DNA of 64,000 bases from Buxus sempervirens (lineage: Eukaryota > Streptophyta > Magnoliopsida > Buxales > Buxaceae). A model generated the notes under the pieces. That model made no database searches. It was given only the letters and a program-made list of their open reading frames with translations, and was not told where the DNA came from. This document shows positions 22,915 to 34,680 of this stretch, in pieces (within the stretch, counting starts at the first letter, position 1; each line of letters starts with the position of its first letter). Where the stretch lies: positions 15,675,402 through 15,739,401 of the forward strand of contig OX387183.1 of assembly GCA_947561395.2 (NCBI GenBank), written 5' to 3'. The position numbers were made by a program, and so were the translations under genes.

Positions 22915-24537
22915 ATGACTTCCTCTATCATCACGCGGGATTAAATTAAACAAAGAGTCGCCACCATTCAATTTAGGTGTAAATGGACACCAAGATATTA
23001 AATAAGCACAAAAGGCAATTTTAGGGTAAAAATAACCCTCCTAAAAAAACAACCAGAGATGGGTAGGGGGATTAGGTTATGAACAGGGGAAGGTGTTAGG
23101 CACCCCTATTCATCCACACAAGGTGGTCGCCAGGTATTGTTCATGTTTTACAAAGAAAAAAGGCTTGCTATAAAATTCATGAAAAATCACAAAAAAGACA
23201 AAAATTGTATGGTTTTTTCATACGAATAGTCTGATTGATCTAGAACTTTCAAATATGATCATACCATTCCTAGGGTTTCATGATCAAAACAAAATTGAGA
23301 TGAAATCCAATAAAATCAATTTAAAGTGAAAAATCCAAAAATCTGGCTTCAAGTCAAATTCTAGAAATCTAGAAAAATATGATTTTTATAAAATATTTCA
23401 AAATTGAACTTGAATAGTCCAAGACATAGATAAAGCTCAAATTTCACATTAAATCTGAAAATCAAAGCCAAAAATACCCATGTTGATGAAGAACATCAAA
23501 AGGGGAGAACTTAGACCGTAGGGTCTTCTCTCAATAATGAAAAACGATTTAAAAACCATATCATGAAGCCCTAGAAGTTATTTTCAGGCTTCTGGATTCA
23601 GATCTATCATATTGATCATGATAAATCCAAGATCTTAGCCTAAAATCACAAAAATCACGAAAACAGTGCTATAGGTGCAAAAGTGTGGAAAATCCAAATT
23701 TTATCAAAAAGTGGGGATCTCATGCTATAAACATCATGGATTCATTCAGATTCATCATAAAAACCATTAAAACATGATCAAGATATCCAAAGCAGCCACA
23801 TCTCACAGATTAGAGCACATGGGGGCCTACCCTACGGATCCACCTCTCTTTTCCCCTAGCTCTCTCTTCACGTTTTACGGCTAGAGAGACTCTTGAGGTA
23901 CTTGGAGGCAAGTTTAGGAATACTAGATACAAAAGTGGCCTTATTCTACAGCAATAGAGAAGATCCTATTACTTCTAGAATTGAAGACAAAAAATAAAAG
24001 GGAAAAGGGACTTACCTGGATTGAGCAAGCAAAGCAGTAGGGATTCCTCTCTTCTCTTGGAGCTTCTTGGAGTTCCTTGGACTTCAAAATTTCGTGGCCT
24101 TTTGCTTGAGGAAAGACCCTCTATTTATAGGCAAGCACAGGGGCAAGGCTGGTCCAGAAGGATATATCCTGATCCTCAGGATAGAGTGAAAGTTGGAGAT
24201 AATGCCCATCCATAGCCAACCAAGGTGGCTTCAGTGAATAAAAGACATAATTCGCTCGTTTAAAGGGATATTAGACTAAAGATAAAGCTCAGAAATCGAG
24301 AGAAGAACAGAACTCGCACGAGTCTTAAGTGACCGTAAATGTTTTACGGTCCAGCGGTGCCCGTATTATCATTACAGGCGCTGCGTGCCCGTATGCACAA
24401 TTCGGGCATGCTTAGCCCGTAGTGGCAATACGGTCCAGGCTCTAATTATTGATTTTCATGCAATTTTGGCCTATTTTAATTTCCAATTAATGTTTTCATT
24501 ATTTCCTCATTCTGTAGTGCAATTTGGGGTGTCTACA
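22891..24537 (-). mobile_element. Solo LTR C (about 1.65 kb) in the integrase gene of G
   Basis: Homologous to LTR B along its length (AGAGTCGCCACCAT at 22954, GGTGTTAGGCACCCC block, ends GGTGTCTACA at 24537). Target word CATGG follows at 24538-24542 and is also found at 22891-22895. The first bases of the LTR (TGTGAGA) are missing, apparently lost at a GACATGG shared by host and LTR. TATA at 24121-24130 and splice donor CAG|GTAAGT at about 24015, both minus strand. Confidence 0.82.
24331..24435 (-). promoter_or_regulatory. Dyad cluster of LTR C (GACCGT/GCCCGT type)
   Basis: Four 21-nt units at 24331, 24359, 24387 and 24415, spaced exactly 28 bp start to start. Three are exact CCG-N11-CGG; the second has CAG in its right half-site. 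Located 200-310 bp upstream of the TATA box. Confidence 0.7.
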
Positions 24538-26564
24538 CATGGCCTCTACCCACTTGGTAAAATAATCAATTGCAACCAAGATGAATCGATGTCCATTTGA
24601 CGCCTTCAGATGAATCTCTCCAATCATGTCAATTCCCCAAATAGCAAAGGGCCAGGGAGAAGTCATCGAATGCAGAGTATTGGGCGGCGCATGAATGTTA
24701 TCAGCATAAACTTGGCATAACTGGCATTGCCTGACATGGATGTGACAATCAAATTCCATGGTCAACCAGTAATAACTCATTCTCAAGATTTTTCTTGCTA
24801 GCATGTGCCCACTCATAGTGCATCACACTGTCCCCCATGGACTTCATCAATCAGCAGGTGTGCTTCTTCTTCTGTTACACATAGCAGGAGTGAATCATTA
24901 TAGGACTTCTTGTATAGCTTGCCCCCACTGAGAAAGAACTGTCCTGCCAGCTTTTGAATCGTGCGCTTCTCAGCTGCCGTGGCATTTTCTGGCAAAGTCC
25001 TGTCTTCTAGGTATCTCATTATATCTGCATACCAAGGTTCCCCTTTTGGCGTGCTCTTCTTAACACGAAAGCAGTAGACTGGATGATGCCATACCTCTAT
25101 CTCCAGTGGTTGTATCCAAGTGTCATCAGTGATGGTTGCCATAGATGCTAATGTTGCTAATGCATCTGCCAACTGATTCCTGGCTCGTGGCATATAATCA
25201 AATGTCACGCTTTTAAATTGTTCTTCCAATTCCTTAATCAGTTCTTGATATGGCACCAATTTTACATCTCTAGTCCTCCAATCCCCCATTACTTGGTAAA
25301 TGATTAGCCTAGAATCACCATACACCTTCAACTTTTGTACATTCATTTCGATTGCGGCTCGCAAGCCTAACACACATGCTTCATATTCTACCATGTTGTT
25401 AGTGCAATTGAACAAGAGCTTTGCTGCTATCGGGTGGTGGACTCCTTCTGGAGAAATGATCACTGCTCCAATTCCTTTCCCATTGATGTTAATGGCCCTG
25501 TGCGCACCCGATTTCGGTCGCACGACGAGGCGCACGTAAAACGATGCGTGCCTCGGGATTTGTTTGGAGTCGCCACTGCCTGATGGGGTGCAGGCAGACA
25601 CCTGGGTGCCTAAGTTCTTCTACTAAGGCTTTTGGTCTGCGGCTTTGAGATTCTAAGTAGGGGCTCGGTTGCGGTCTGGGAAGTCCGTAGACACCCCAGT
25701 CCACCCCGTCAAGTGACGGGTCCCATAGGATTCCCTGGTTTGAGTCAATTCAGTTGGTCTCTCGCTCACCCGATTCCTAATCCAGCATTCAATTTAGTTA
25801 AGTCTGGCGGGACCGCCAAAGTGGTGTGGGTCCCTTTACTTGATTTTATCTTCTTTAGCTTAAAGTGAGATGAGTCTGCATGGGCGGGCCCCGTTGGAAG
25901 GCCCGTGGATTCCTTGGTGGGCTTGGTGGAGCCCACGTGTCCCTTGTGGGCCTCAGTCTAGCCTGAGAGGCCCTTTGGGCTTTGGTTCAAGTGAATTGAT
26001 TTTATTTAAATTCCAGTATAATTATTTAAATGATTTCTATGCACAAGTGGGCCGGGACTGTTTGTGGGCCCTTGAGTGGGCCTCACCCTGGTTGCCAAAT
26101 GATTTAATTTATCTTTTATTAAAATTCACCAAAGTGGGCCAGGTATTGGGCTTGGGGCCCTTTACCTGGGCTTGGGCTTTGAAAAACCCAAGACTTCTTG
26201 AATTAGGGTTTTGACACCCTAACCTTGGTTTAATGGGCTTAGTGGGCCCGACAGGCCCTGCCCGTGGTCTCGGCCAAACCACAATCTACTTTAAGCATGC
26301 AAGGCCCAAATAGTGCTTGGGTGGGCCTCAAGTGGTCCGGCCCACTCAAATCTCTTATTTCTCTTAGTTAAGCATGAATAAATTAGTCGGGCTTGGTGGG
26401 CCCCGTTGGAAGGCCCACCGGGAATCAATTTGGACCGAGTCGGTCCATGGCCCATTTTGGGTTTCCGGGTGACCCGGAAACCCTACTGGTTTGCCCGGAT
26501 TTGATCAAACAATTCAAAATATTGCACAAAATCACAAAAATAGCAAAAAAAGAATTCTGGCAGT

Positions 26565-26669
26565 GTAGCCGGCCTGAGATGCCGGTTACACACAGGGTTC
26601 TGTGTATCTGGTATCTATAGCCGGCTACATGTGGGCTTCTGTTGATCCGGCCTGAGTTGCCGGATCAAC
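26565..26669 (-). promoter_or_regulatory. Downstream dyad cluster of LTR D
   Basis: Two exact CCG-N11-CGG sites (26565-26589 and 26641-26669; the latter has 10-bp perfect arms GTTGATCCGG) and one CTG-N11-CGG between them. They lie in the transcribed part of the LTR and share ATCCGG/AGCCGG arms with the promoter cluster. Confidence 0.65.
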
Positions 26670-27509
26670 CTACAGAAGCTATTTTTTTGGATTTTTCGCA
26701 TTGGGGTTGGGTTTTCATACTTCTTGGGATGTTCCAGAGGTCGTGTGGGCTCCTGTGTGAGCCCACAGTGGTTCGGGAGATGAGGAATCACCTCTTCTCT
26801 CAGTCCCATTTGGGGGTTTTATAGTAGGGAATCATAGGGTAGGGGAGCATGCATGTTGAAACCCTCAAGTCATCAAACTAATACTAAAAGCGGGAGGAGG
26901 GCTCATGGCCCTTCGAGCACGCGAAGACTTGTCATACTATTTATGCATGTTTCATGGTAATTGACCAAAATAGCATGCATACTAAATAACCATCAAAACC
27001 ACAAAAAAAAAAACAAAGGAAGGATGAGAAGGGGGATTAAAATGGGGATACATTAGAAGATCATAAGAGGGGAACATGCTCCCCCCACACTAACAAAATA
27101 ACCAAAACAAGCCATGGAAAACATGCTTGGATAGGAAATATGGCAACATGCTCAAAAGATACTCATTTTTATATATGTGAAGCAAATGGAGATATGGAGC
27201 CTTACCTTGGGGTTTTTAGGAACCCTTGAGTGGTGTGGAGGTTCCCTTGGAAGCAAACTAGGTGCTGGAGCTCCTCTTTCAAGCCCAAACAGCAAGTGCT
27301 CTCCTTCTTTGTGGGGTGAAGATCATGAAGAAGAAGGGAAGAGGGGGTAGGAGAGCCTTGGGATAATGTTTGGAGGGTTTGGGGAGTCAAAGGAGGCCAA
27401 AGGGAAAGATTTTCGGAGCAGGTGGTCGGAGGGAGAAAGGGTGGAAATAGCAAAAATGAGGCCAACCCCCGAAATGAGCTGCTGGTTTGCTTTTTATAGA
27501 AAAAATAAT

Positions 27510-27753
27510 GTATCCGGCAACTCAGGCCGGATACACTATGCCCTATGTGTATCCGGTCTTCAAGACCGGATACACTAAGGCTCCTTTGTATCCGGTCTTC
27601 AAGTCCGGATACAAACACAATCATTTGGAAATTAAATGCCGCCGCGAATCTGTCGGCCAAGTGGCGCGAATGTCGCGCGAATATCTTCATATATCCGGCC
27701 TTCAAGTCCGGTCATGAAGGGGAGCTAGTGTATCCGGTATTGAATACCGGATA
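27510..27753 (-). promoter_or_regulatory. Promoter dyad cluster of LTR D (ATCCGG-N9-CCGGAT type)
   Basis: Five exact CCG-N11-CGG sites (about 27510, 27548, 27588, 27692, 27729), most with 8-nt arms GTATCCGG/CCGGATAC, 10-250 bp upstream of the TATA box. Confidence 0.72.
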
Positions 27754-28390
27754 TAAATCGAAAAAATTACGGATTTGCCCTTTGACTTGACCGATTCGAC
27801 CGATTTGACCGACTTGACACTTTTGGATATCTACGGATTGGTCCGTACGAATTTTTGATATTTAAGATTTAGTCCCTGAGATTTTTTGCTGCGTCGGCTG
27901 CCACGTTTGCAGTTTCTTCGCCACGTGTGCAGCTTCTGGCTTTGCTGCTTGGAAACTTCGACAGCTCATATCTCCCTCATCCGAACTCCGATTTGACCAA
28001 ACTCAATTGCGTTGGACTCGTATTGGAGCCCTCCATTTAGTGACATGGGGCTAAGCACTTGGCACGGATTCCGAGGAAAAGTCAACTTTTGGCCTTCCCT
28101 TAAGTTTGACTGCCCTCAGAGGCTTCATCCGGACTCCGATTCTTGCAAACCCAGTTGCGTTGGAACCATGTCGAGATCCTCTATCCAATGGGGTAAGGCG
28201 ATGTGGCCAAATTTTATCTGATTAAAAGGTCAACTTTCGACCCCTCAGGATTTGACTTTTCTACTAGGGTTTTCATTTTCAGCAATTCCAGGGGCGCAAA
28301 AATAAGGTGCTTACAGGCCCCATCAAAGAACATTTGCCATCCGGTTTCTTCCCCTACTGGCTCAGCACACATTACTTCTTCATCCGGCAA

Positions 28391-30455
28391 CCCAGTGATA
28401 AGTGGTTGGTAGTCCAATACAGGATGTTCTGCCAGGTGATCTGCCACTGCCTGTCCCTTTATTGCCTTTCTCCTGGTGTAGACAATATCGTACTGAAACA
28501 AAATGACTTGCCACTTGGCTACCCTTCCAATGGAGATTGGTTTCTCAAAAATATACTTCAAGGGATCTATATTTGAAATCAAAAAGACAGTGTGACTGAG
28601 CAGATAATGCCGGAGCTTTTGAGCTGTCCATACCAATGCACCACATGTCTTCTCAAGCAATGTATATCTTACTTCATAATTGGTAAATTTCTTGCTCAGA
28701 TAATAAATTGCTTGTTCCTTCCTTCCCGTATCATCATGCTGCCCTAGGACACATCCGGCAGCTGTTTCTGTGACTGATAAGTACATGATTAGAGGTCATC
28801 CTGGTACAGGGGAACCAAAGTCGGTGGACACATCAAATATGCCTTGATTGTTAAACGCTTCTTGGCAATCCTTATTCCAAACCATTGGGTTATCCTTCTT
28901 TAGCAATTTGAATATTGGTTCGCACATGGGAGTCATCTGTGCTATGAACCGACTGATGTACTGTAATCTGCCAAGGAAACCTCTCACTTCTTTCTCTGTG
29001 GATGGGGGAGGCATCTCCAATATGGCCTTTACTTTGACTGGGTCAACTTCAATTCCTCGTTTCCCAACAATAAATCCGAGCAGCTTCCCTGATGTGATGC
29101 CGAACACACATTTATTCGGGTTTAACCTGAACTTGGATTCCCTGAGTCTGTCAAATACCTTTCCGAGGTTCACCAAATGACTCTCTTCCTCCTTCGACTT
29201 TGCATTCATGTCATCCACATATACTTCCATCTCCTTATGTATCATATCATGGAATAGCAAAGTCATTGCCCTTTGGTATGTAGCGCCCGCATTCTTTAAT
29301 CCGAATGGCATTACACAGTAGCAGTACGTGCCCCAGTGTGTAATAAAAGACATCTTCTCCATATCTTCAGGTGCCATTCTTATTTGGTTATATCTGGAGA
29401 ATCCATCCATAAAGGAGAACATGGAATGAGTTGCAGTATTGTCAACCAGTATATCAATGTGCGGCAATGGAAAGTCATCTTTCGGGCTTGCCTTGTTCAA
29501 ATCCCTATAATCAATGCACATCTTGACCCTTCCATCTTTCTTGGGGACTGGCACAATGTTTGCTAACCACTCTGGGTAATCTGTTACTTTCAAAAACCCA
29601 GCTTTTAACTGTTTGGTGACTTCTTCCTTGATCTTCAGGGCCCATTCTGGTTTCATGCGTCTGAGTTTTTGCTTCACTGGTGTGGCCTCAGACTTTATAG
29701 GTAACCGGTGCACAACTAAATCTGTGTCTAACCCAGGCATATCCTCATATGACCATGCAAACACATCAGTGTAAGATTTTAGAAAATCAGTTATCTGTGT
29801 TCTCTGTAATTGAGAAAGCTTTTTACCAATTTGAAGAATCTTTGGTTGTGCTGCGTCACCTATGTTGATAGGTTCAGTTTCCTCAATATTAGCCTGGAGA
29901 CCCTTTTCATGTCTGTCCAAGGCAAATTGGATTTCAGGTGGGGTTTCCCATGATTCATCATTATCCTCAAGTTCGACAGACTCATTGGGGATAATTTCTG
30001 AATATTCAGGTTGTGATGAGTAAGTGACATTGTCAAATTCTTGCTGGATACTATGTATTTCTTTTTGTTCTTTTTGATCTTTTTGTTCTTTTTGTTTGAT
30101 TTTGGCAGCCTGATTATCCATCTCGTGCTCCAGATTTTTCGGGTGTGCGTTGAGATTGATACTTAGGTTGCGAGGTTGAGCTTGTTTGTTTGTACAATTA
30201 TTAACAGAAGTAGGCAAGTACTCAAAAGACTTCATGCATTTGTTGAAAAGTGCAGAGATATCTACAAGGGAAATTTCAGAAGTGAAAGAAACTCCCTTTG
30301 GCAGTTTGGTCTTGCTGATGGCAAGAGGCGTCGAACTCCAGTTCTGCAGTGCATGTTTCTCCTTGCTGATGGTAACCACTTCCTGTGCTTTTCCGCTTTG
30401 TATCATGCTGATGCTGCTGTCGGACGAGATGCAGATGGGATTGCTTGCTTTACCC
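28391..30455 (-). pseudogene. Reverse transcriptase and first RNase H of element G
   Basis: Copies element RNA to DNA and removes the RNA strand. Reading leftwards: linker with KEQKDQKEQKEIH (basic/acidic repeat), IPVPKKDGRVKMCIDYRDLN, FSFMDGFSRYNQI, GTYCYCVMPFGLKNAGATY and the catalytic YVDDM. The thumb and Ty3-type RNase H follow (YLSVTETAAGCVL, LLEKTCGALVW). A frameshift near 28790-28810 separates RT from RNase H. A 10-bp deletion near 30455, seen against element F, puts the protease ORF out of frame with RT. Confidence 0.9.
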
Positions 30456-32031
30456 TTCTCCGCCTTGTTCTGATTCTGATGACAAACTTATCCATACCCC
30501 GCGATGAGGGACTGACCCGGGTACCTTGATAGTGATTTCATTGGGTACATTCCTCCTTGGTAATGCCCTCGCTACGGGTATTTCTGCAGGTATCTCCCTC
30601 TTGTTGGAAGAGTGCTCATCTGGGGCCCAGTTCCCATATGTCTCGTGATACACCATTTCAGGGGTCAGTCCTAGCACTTGTGGCATGTATTGGAACATTT
30701 GGTTCAAACCGTCCTGCGTTGCAGGGTGCAACATGCAAGAAGGAAGTGGAGGTGATCTTTGCCTCTGGGTAGGTTCCCCTGAACTGTCTTGGCTTTCCAT
30801 CATACAAATGTACATGGCCGGGTCTTCTTCATCCTCCGTTGGTGCCTCAAGTACATCAAACGGGCAGACAGGTATTCCTTCATCAATGATTGATACTTCA
30901 GCAGATGCAACATCATCAGCTGATGTTAGGGTGACCAAGGCAGGTAAATCCTTCATTGATTCATAGGAGGCCAACGGATCTGCTCCTACCCTATCTGCAG
31001 CTGTCTCTAGGGGTAAAGGAGGTTCTTCCCATAATCCTTGCAGATAATCAACTTCTGTTGGATCATTAAATTCATCACCCCACCCTTGGGGAATTATATT
31101 CTGAATAGCTTGAGTAGCTTCCCGCTCCATATTGGTGAAGTGATGATATAAATGGCCATGCACACAGATAGTCCAATGGGGATCCCTTTCTTCAATCCGA
31201 GCTCTCTTCCGTTCTGCTTTCATGCCGAAAAGTCTGGCAAAATCTTCAGGTTCCGAAACGAACCCCAACCCAAATCCGACAGCTTTGTCATAAAGCTGAA
31301 TTGCTGCCTTGATGCCTTGCTTATATTTTCCCAGCCCTTCACCTACTCGGAGGCCCCAATCGGCGCAATCAGTAGCACCAAACATGCTCTTTCTTTTCCT
31401 TTTTCGAGACTGTTCCATCCGTAGAGGAGTGGGGATGCGATTGACCTGAACCATTTCTACTGCTTGGAAGTTGAGTGATGTAGGAAGCTCATAATCCACA
31501 AAAGGTACTCCGACCTTTTCAAATTCTCTGTGGTCCTCTGCATGGACCGTGATCAGTTCATTCCCCGAGATGAACCGGATCATCCAATGCAAAGTAGATG
31601 GGACAGCTCCTTCTTGATGCAACCAAGGCCTTCCAATTAGCAGGTTGAAGGAGGCATTGATATCCATCAACTCGAAAGTCATGGTGAATGTCCGTTCGGC
31701 AATCACGATGTCCAAGGTGACTTCTCCAAGGGAATCCTTCCTGGCATTATCGAACCCGTGGACATTATGGGAACTCGGTTTGATCAAGTTAGAGCTTAGC
31801 TGCAGGATGTGAAAGGTCCTGACTGGGCAGATGTTCAGGGCTGACCCATTGTCAATCATGATCCTTTGCACTACAAGGTCAAAACACCTTACTGTAATGT
31901 ACAGTGTGTAAGCACCTCATTTTTACGCTCCCAGAAAAACCAGAAATGCAAACCTCGAACGGAAAGTCAAACCCTGAGGGGTCAAAAGTTGACTTTTTGA
32001 TAGAGTGAAAATTTGCCACCTCGCTTTATGC

Positions 32032-32530
32032 CATTGGATAGAGAATCTCGACACGGTTCCAACGCAACTGAGTTTGCAGGAATCGGAGTCCGGATGAAGG
32101 TTCTGCGGGCGGTCAAACTTGAGCAAAGCCAAAAGTTGACTTTCTGTTAAAATCTGATCCAGAGGCCTACCCCTAGGTCATGGGATAGAGGGCTCCGATA
32201 CAATTCTAACGCAACCAAGTTTGCAGGAATTGGAGTCCGGATGAAGGTTCTGCGGGCGGTCAAACTTGAGCAGAGCCAAAAGTTGACTTTCTGCTAAAAT
32301 CCGATCCAGAGGCCTACCCCTAGGTCATGGGATAGAGGGCTCCGATACAATTCTAACGCAACTGAGTTTGCAGGAATCGGAGTCTAGATGAAGGTTCTGC
32401 GGGCGGTCAAACTTGAACTGAGCCAAAAGTTGACTTTCTGCTAAAATCCGATCCGGAGGCCTACCCCTCAGTCATGGGATAGAGGGTTCCGATACAATTC
32501 TAACGCAACTGAGTTTGCCCAGATCGGAGT
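32032..32530 (+). repeat. 147-bp tandem repeat in U3 of LTR E (about 3.4 copies)
   Basis: The marker TTCTGCGGGCGGTC occurs at 32101, 32248 and 32395, exactly 147 bp apart. Each unit contains GGAGTCCGGATGAAGG and AAAAGTTGACTTTCTG. LTRs D, F and G hold about two diverged copies of the same module. Confidence 0.92.
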
Positions 32531-33491
32531 TCGGATGGAGAAAATATGAGCCGTCAAAGTTTCCGAGCGGCAAAACCGGCAAACTGAGCACGTGGAAAAA
32601 AGCTGCTCACGTGGCGAGTTGCGTAGGAAAATATCTCGGGGATCAAATCCGTAATTATCTAAATGTAGGAAATATCCCAGGGACCAATCTGAAAATATCT
32701 GAATAAAATAATATTAAACCTAAATATCCCAGGGACTATATCTTAATTTTCGGATTTTTAAGCAAAACCGCTGCCGCATTAAATGTTTTGCAATGATTTT
32801 GTCGCCCGAGCCGAGTGACAACAAGTGGGCGTGAGCTGGGCGCCAAGGTCGGCGGATACCCCTTTCTTCTTCTATAAAAGCCGCGGTAGCCTTCATTTTC
32901 GGGGTTTGGACATTTTTTTGGCCCGAGGCATTCGAAGGGTTGGGTCTTCCATGGAGAACTAATCCTCCTCGCTTAGCCTGAGTTAAAAAACCCTCCCTGC
33001 TTCCTCTCCGATTACCTCACAACCGAGAAGACGACAAGTTGGTGTGAGAAGAAGGAGGCTCCGGCAGCAGCTCGTGAGCTCCAGGGAACCCTCCGGCCTG
33101 CTCTACAAAGGTTTGGAACCATGGTGAACTCTCTCTTTGTTATTGTTTTAACATATATAAATCGAGCATGTTTCCCATTTTAGCATGTTATTTTTTGTTC
33201 TTGCTTGTTCGATTCGAAGGTGGGAGTCTGTTCCCATGATCACCTCCTCTGATCTCATGTACCCCGATAAAGCCCCCAGTTCCCTTCTTTGTATGTTCTG
33301 TTAATGTTTTGTTTCGAATTTGTAGGTTTGCAGAGAGATTTGAGTGATGAGTGGTGAGGATATGTTAGGTTAGATTAATTTCAAATTGTGTTTAGAGGTC
33401 TTCGGGGGGTCTAAGGATCCCCAGAAAGTAGTTGCAGAGCTTAAAAACCAGTTAAAAATGGAGTTTGAAAGAAAAAACAGAAAATCAGGGT

Positions 33492-33832
33492 ATGCGCTGA
33501 GCTCACGCCCATTTCCTTTTTGGGTGCGCTGAGCTCGCGCCCACTTCCTTTTTTGGATGCGCTCAGCTCGCGCTCACTTATTTTTGGGTGCGCTCAGCTC
33601 GCGCTCACTTACTTTTGGGTACGCTCAGCTCGCGCTCACTTATTTTTGGGCGCGCTCAACTCACGCCCACTTCATTTTGGGTGCGCTCAGCTCGCGCCCA
33701 CTTCATTTTTGGGTGCGCTCAGCTCGCGCCCACTTCATTTTTGGGTGCGCTCACCTCGCGCCTACTTATTTTTTTTGGGTGCGCTCACCTCGCGCCCACT
33801 TCCTTTTGGGTGCGCTCACCTCGCGCCCACCT
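33492..33832 (+). repeat. 31-bp minisatellite (about 10.6 copies) in LTR E
   Basis: Units of the type GCGCTCAGCTCGCGCCCACT plus a T-rich tail, 29-34 bp. Because the unit is not a multiple of three and lacks stops, long open frames appear in all three plus frames; they are not genes. Confidence 0.93.
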
Positions 33833-34680
33833 TGCCGCAGGTGCTTTTTCGCTGTTTTCGGTCCGCCCACTTCGCGCTGACCTCGCGCCTAGCGCCCTGA
33901 GGTCGGCGCATACCCTTTTAAGGCCAAATTGCCTATATTTTTAAAATTCCGAAACTACCCCTTGGACCCAGTGTATGTGATTTTCGTATATTTTGGGTAT
34001 TTCATGACTTTTGCATATTCTGTAAAGGGACCCACACCACTTTGGCGGTCCCGCCAGACTTAAACAAGTGTGCATGCTGGAATAGGAATCGGGTGAATGA
34101 GAGACCAAAGTTGACTCTAACCAGGGAAACCTATGGGACCCATCATTTGACGGGGTGGACTGGGGTGTCTACGGACTTCCCCAGACCGCAACCAAGAAGT
34201 TACTTAGAATCTCTAAGCCGCAGACTAGTCTAATAGAAAATCTAGGCACCCAGGTGTCCGCCTACACCCCATCGGGCAGTGGCGACTCCAAATTCCCATT
34301 TTTACCCAGTGCGACCACCGAAGTCAGGCGCGCACACAGTGGTTCCGTGTGGTCACAGCCTTCTGGGGGCAGATCTGCCGAGGAAAAGGAAACAGCCTCG
34401 GGTGCAGCGATTATTGACATGACTGCTTCCAGTTGATCTGGGCTGATATCGTCAGGCACGTGGGCATCACCGAGTACTTTCATCAGTACATCCTTATGCT
34501 TGTCTGAATCAAACAGCAGTCGCAGGATGGAGATCTGGGCAGGTGTCTTGTTCAGTTGCTGAACTAGATCATACTCCAGAGTGAAAACACTATTATGGAG
34601 TTTTGTGATATCTTCCTCAGGGGCTTTCCCCTTCTTCTTATGGGTCTGTGGCATTTCAGCGGCCACATCCTTCCCTTTTT

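Larger units (their letters stand above)
22082..24812 (-). pseudogene. Integrase of element G, interrupted by solo LTR C
   Basis: Inserts element cDNA into the genome. The right piece (24812-24541) carries the end of the zinc-binding region (CQLC), the first catalytic Asp (WGIDMIG) and YFTKWVEAM. After solo LTR C the frame resumes at 22834 with SFADVKG, the second Asp (AFITDN) and the catalytic Glu (MNGAVESANKN). The GPF-like end (NYEGPFIVHKV) precedes the stop. A frameshift at about 24813 separates it from the RNase H linker (VHGGQC). Intact catalytic triad but broken gene. Confidence 0.9.
25499..28315 (-). mobile_element. Solo LTR D (2817 bp) in the RNase H region of G
   Basis: Plus-strand ends TGTGCGCACC and GGTGCTTACA, target duplication GGCCC (25494-25498, 28316-28320). 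TATA-like CTATAAAAAGC (minus) at about 27491-27500, splice donor AAG|GTAAGG at about 27205, PBS-like complement GGAGTCGCCA at 25566-25575. Two U3 modules with GGAGTTCGGATGAGGG-like text lie near 27970 and 28125. CACGTG at about 27921. Confidence 0.92.
24813..28390 (-). pseudogene. Second RNase H (aRNH) domain of G pol, interrupted by solo LTR D
   Basis: Acidic residues in order: FFDGA (Asp, right of LTR D near 28325-28345), then after the LTR EYEACVLGLRAA (Glu), YGDSRLI (Asp) and NQLADALATLAS (Asp). This is the extra RNase H carried by Tat/Ogre elements in addition to the ordinary one. It is followed by a linker into the integrase. LTR D splits it just after the first Asp. Domain assignment is from motifs; catalysis is impossible in this copy. 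Confidence 0.85.
31907..34336 (+). mobile_element. Solo LTR E (2430 bp) in the protease region of G
   Basis: Plus-oriented, ends TGTAAGCACC and GGCGCGCACA, target duplication CAGTG (31902-31906, 34337-34341). TATA box TTCTATAAAAGCC near 32872. PBS-like TGGCGACTCC at 34280-34289. Two CACGTGG boxes at about 32590 and 32608. Unlike the other six large LTRs it has no CCG-N11-CGG cluster; instead it has a 147-bp U3 tandem repeat and a 31-bp minisatellite. Confidence 0.93.
30450..34680 (-). pseudogene. Protease/G-patch region of element G, interrupted by solo LTR E
   Basis: Aspartic protease that matures the polyprotein. After the LTR E break (the host codons for CDHTEPL/YIT are separated) the motif is MIDNGSALNICP; Tat elements use DNG rather than DSG/DTG. 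Downstream are LIGRPWLHQ, a basic RKRKRKS stretch, and a G-patch-like GEGLGKYKQGI segment of unknown role in this lineage. A frameshift near 34685 separates the upstream piece (KAPEEDITKLHNSVF) from gag. The closest copy in the window is in element F. Confidence 0.85.

Noticed and set aside
33520..33944. Three overlapping plus-strand ORFs
   Set aside because: Products of the 31-bp minisatellite in LTR E, open in every frame.
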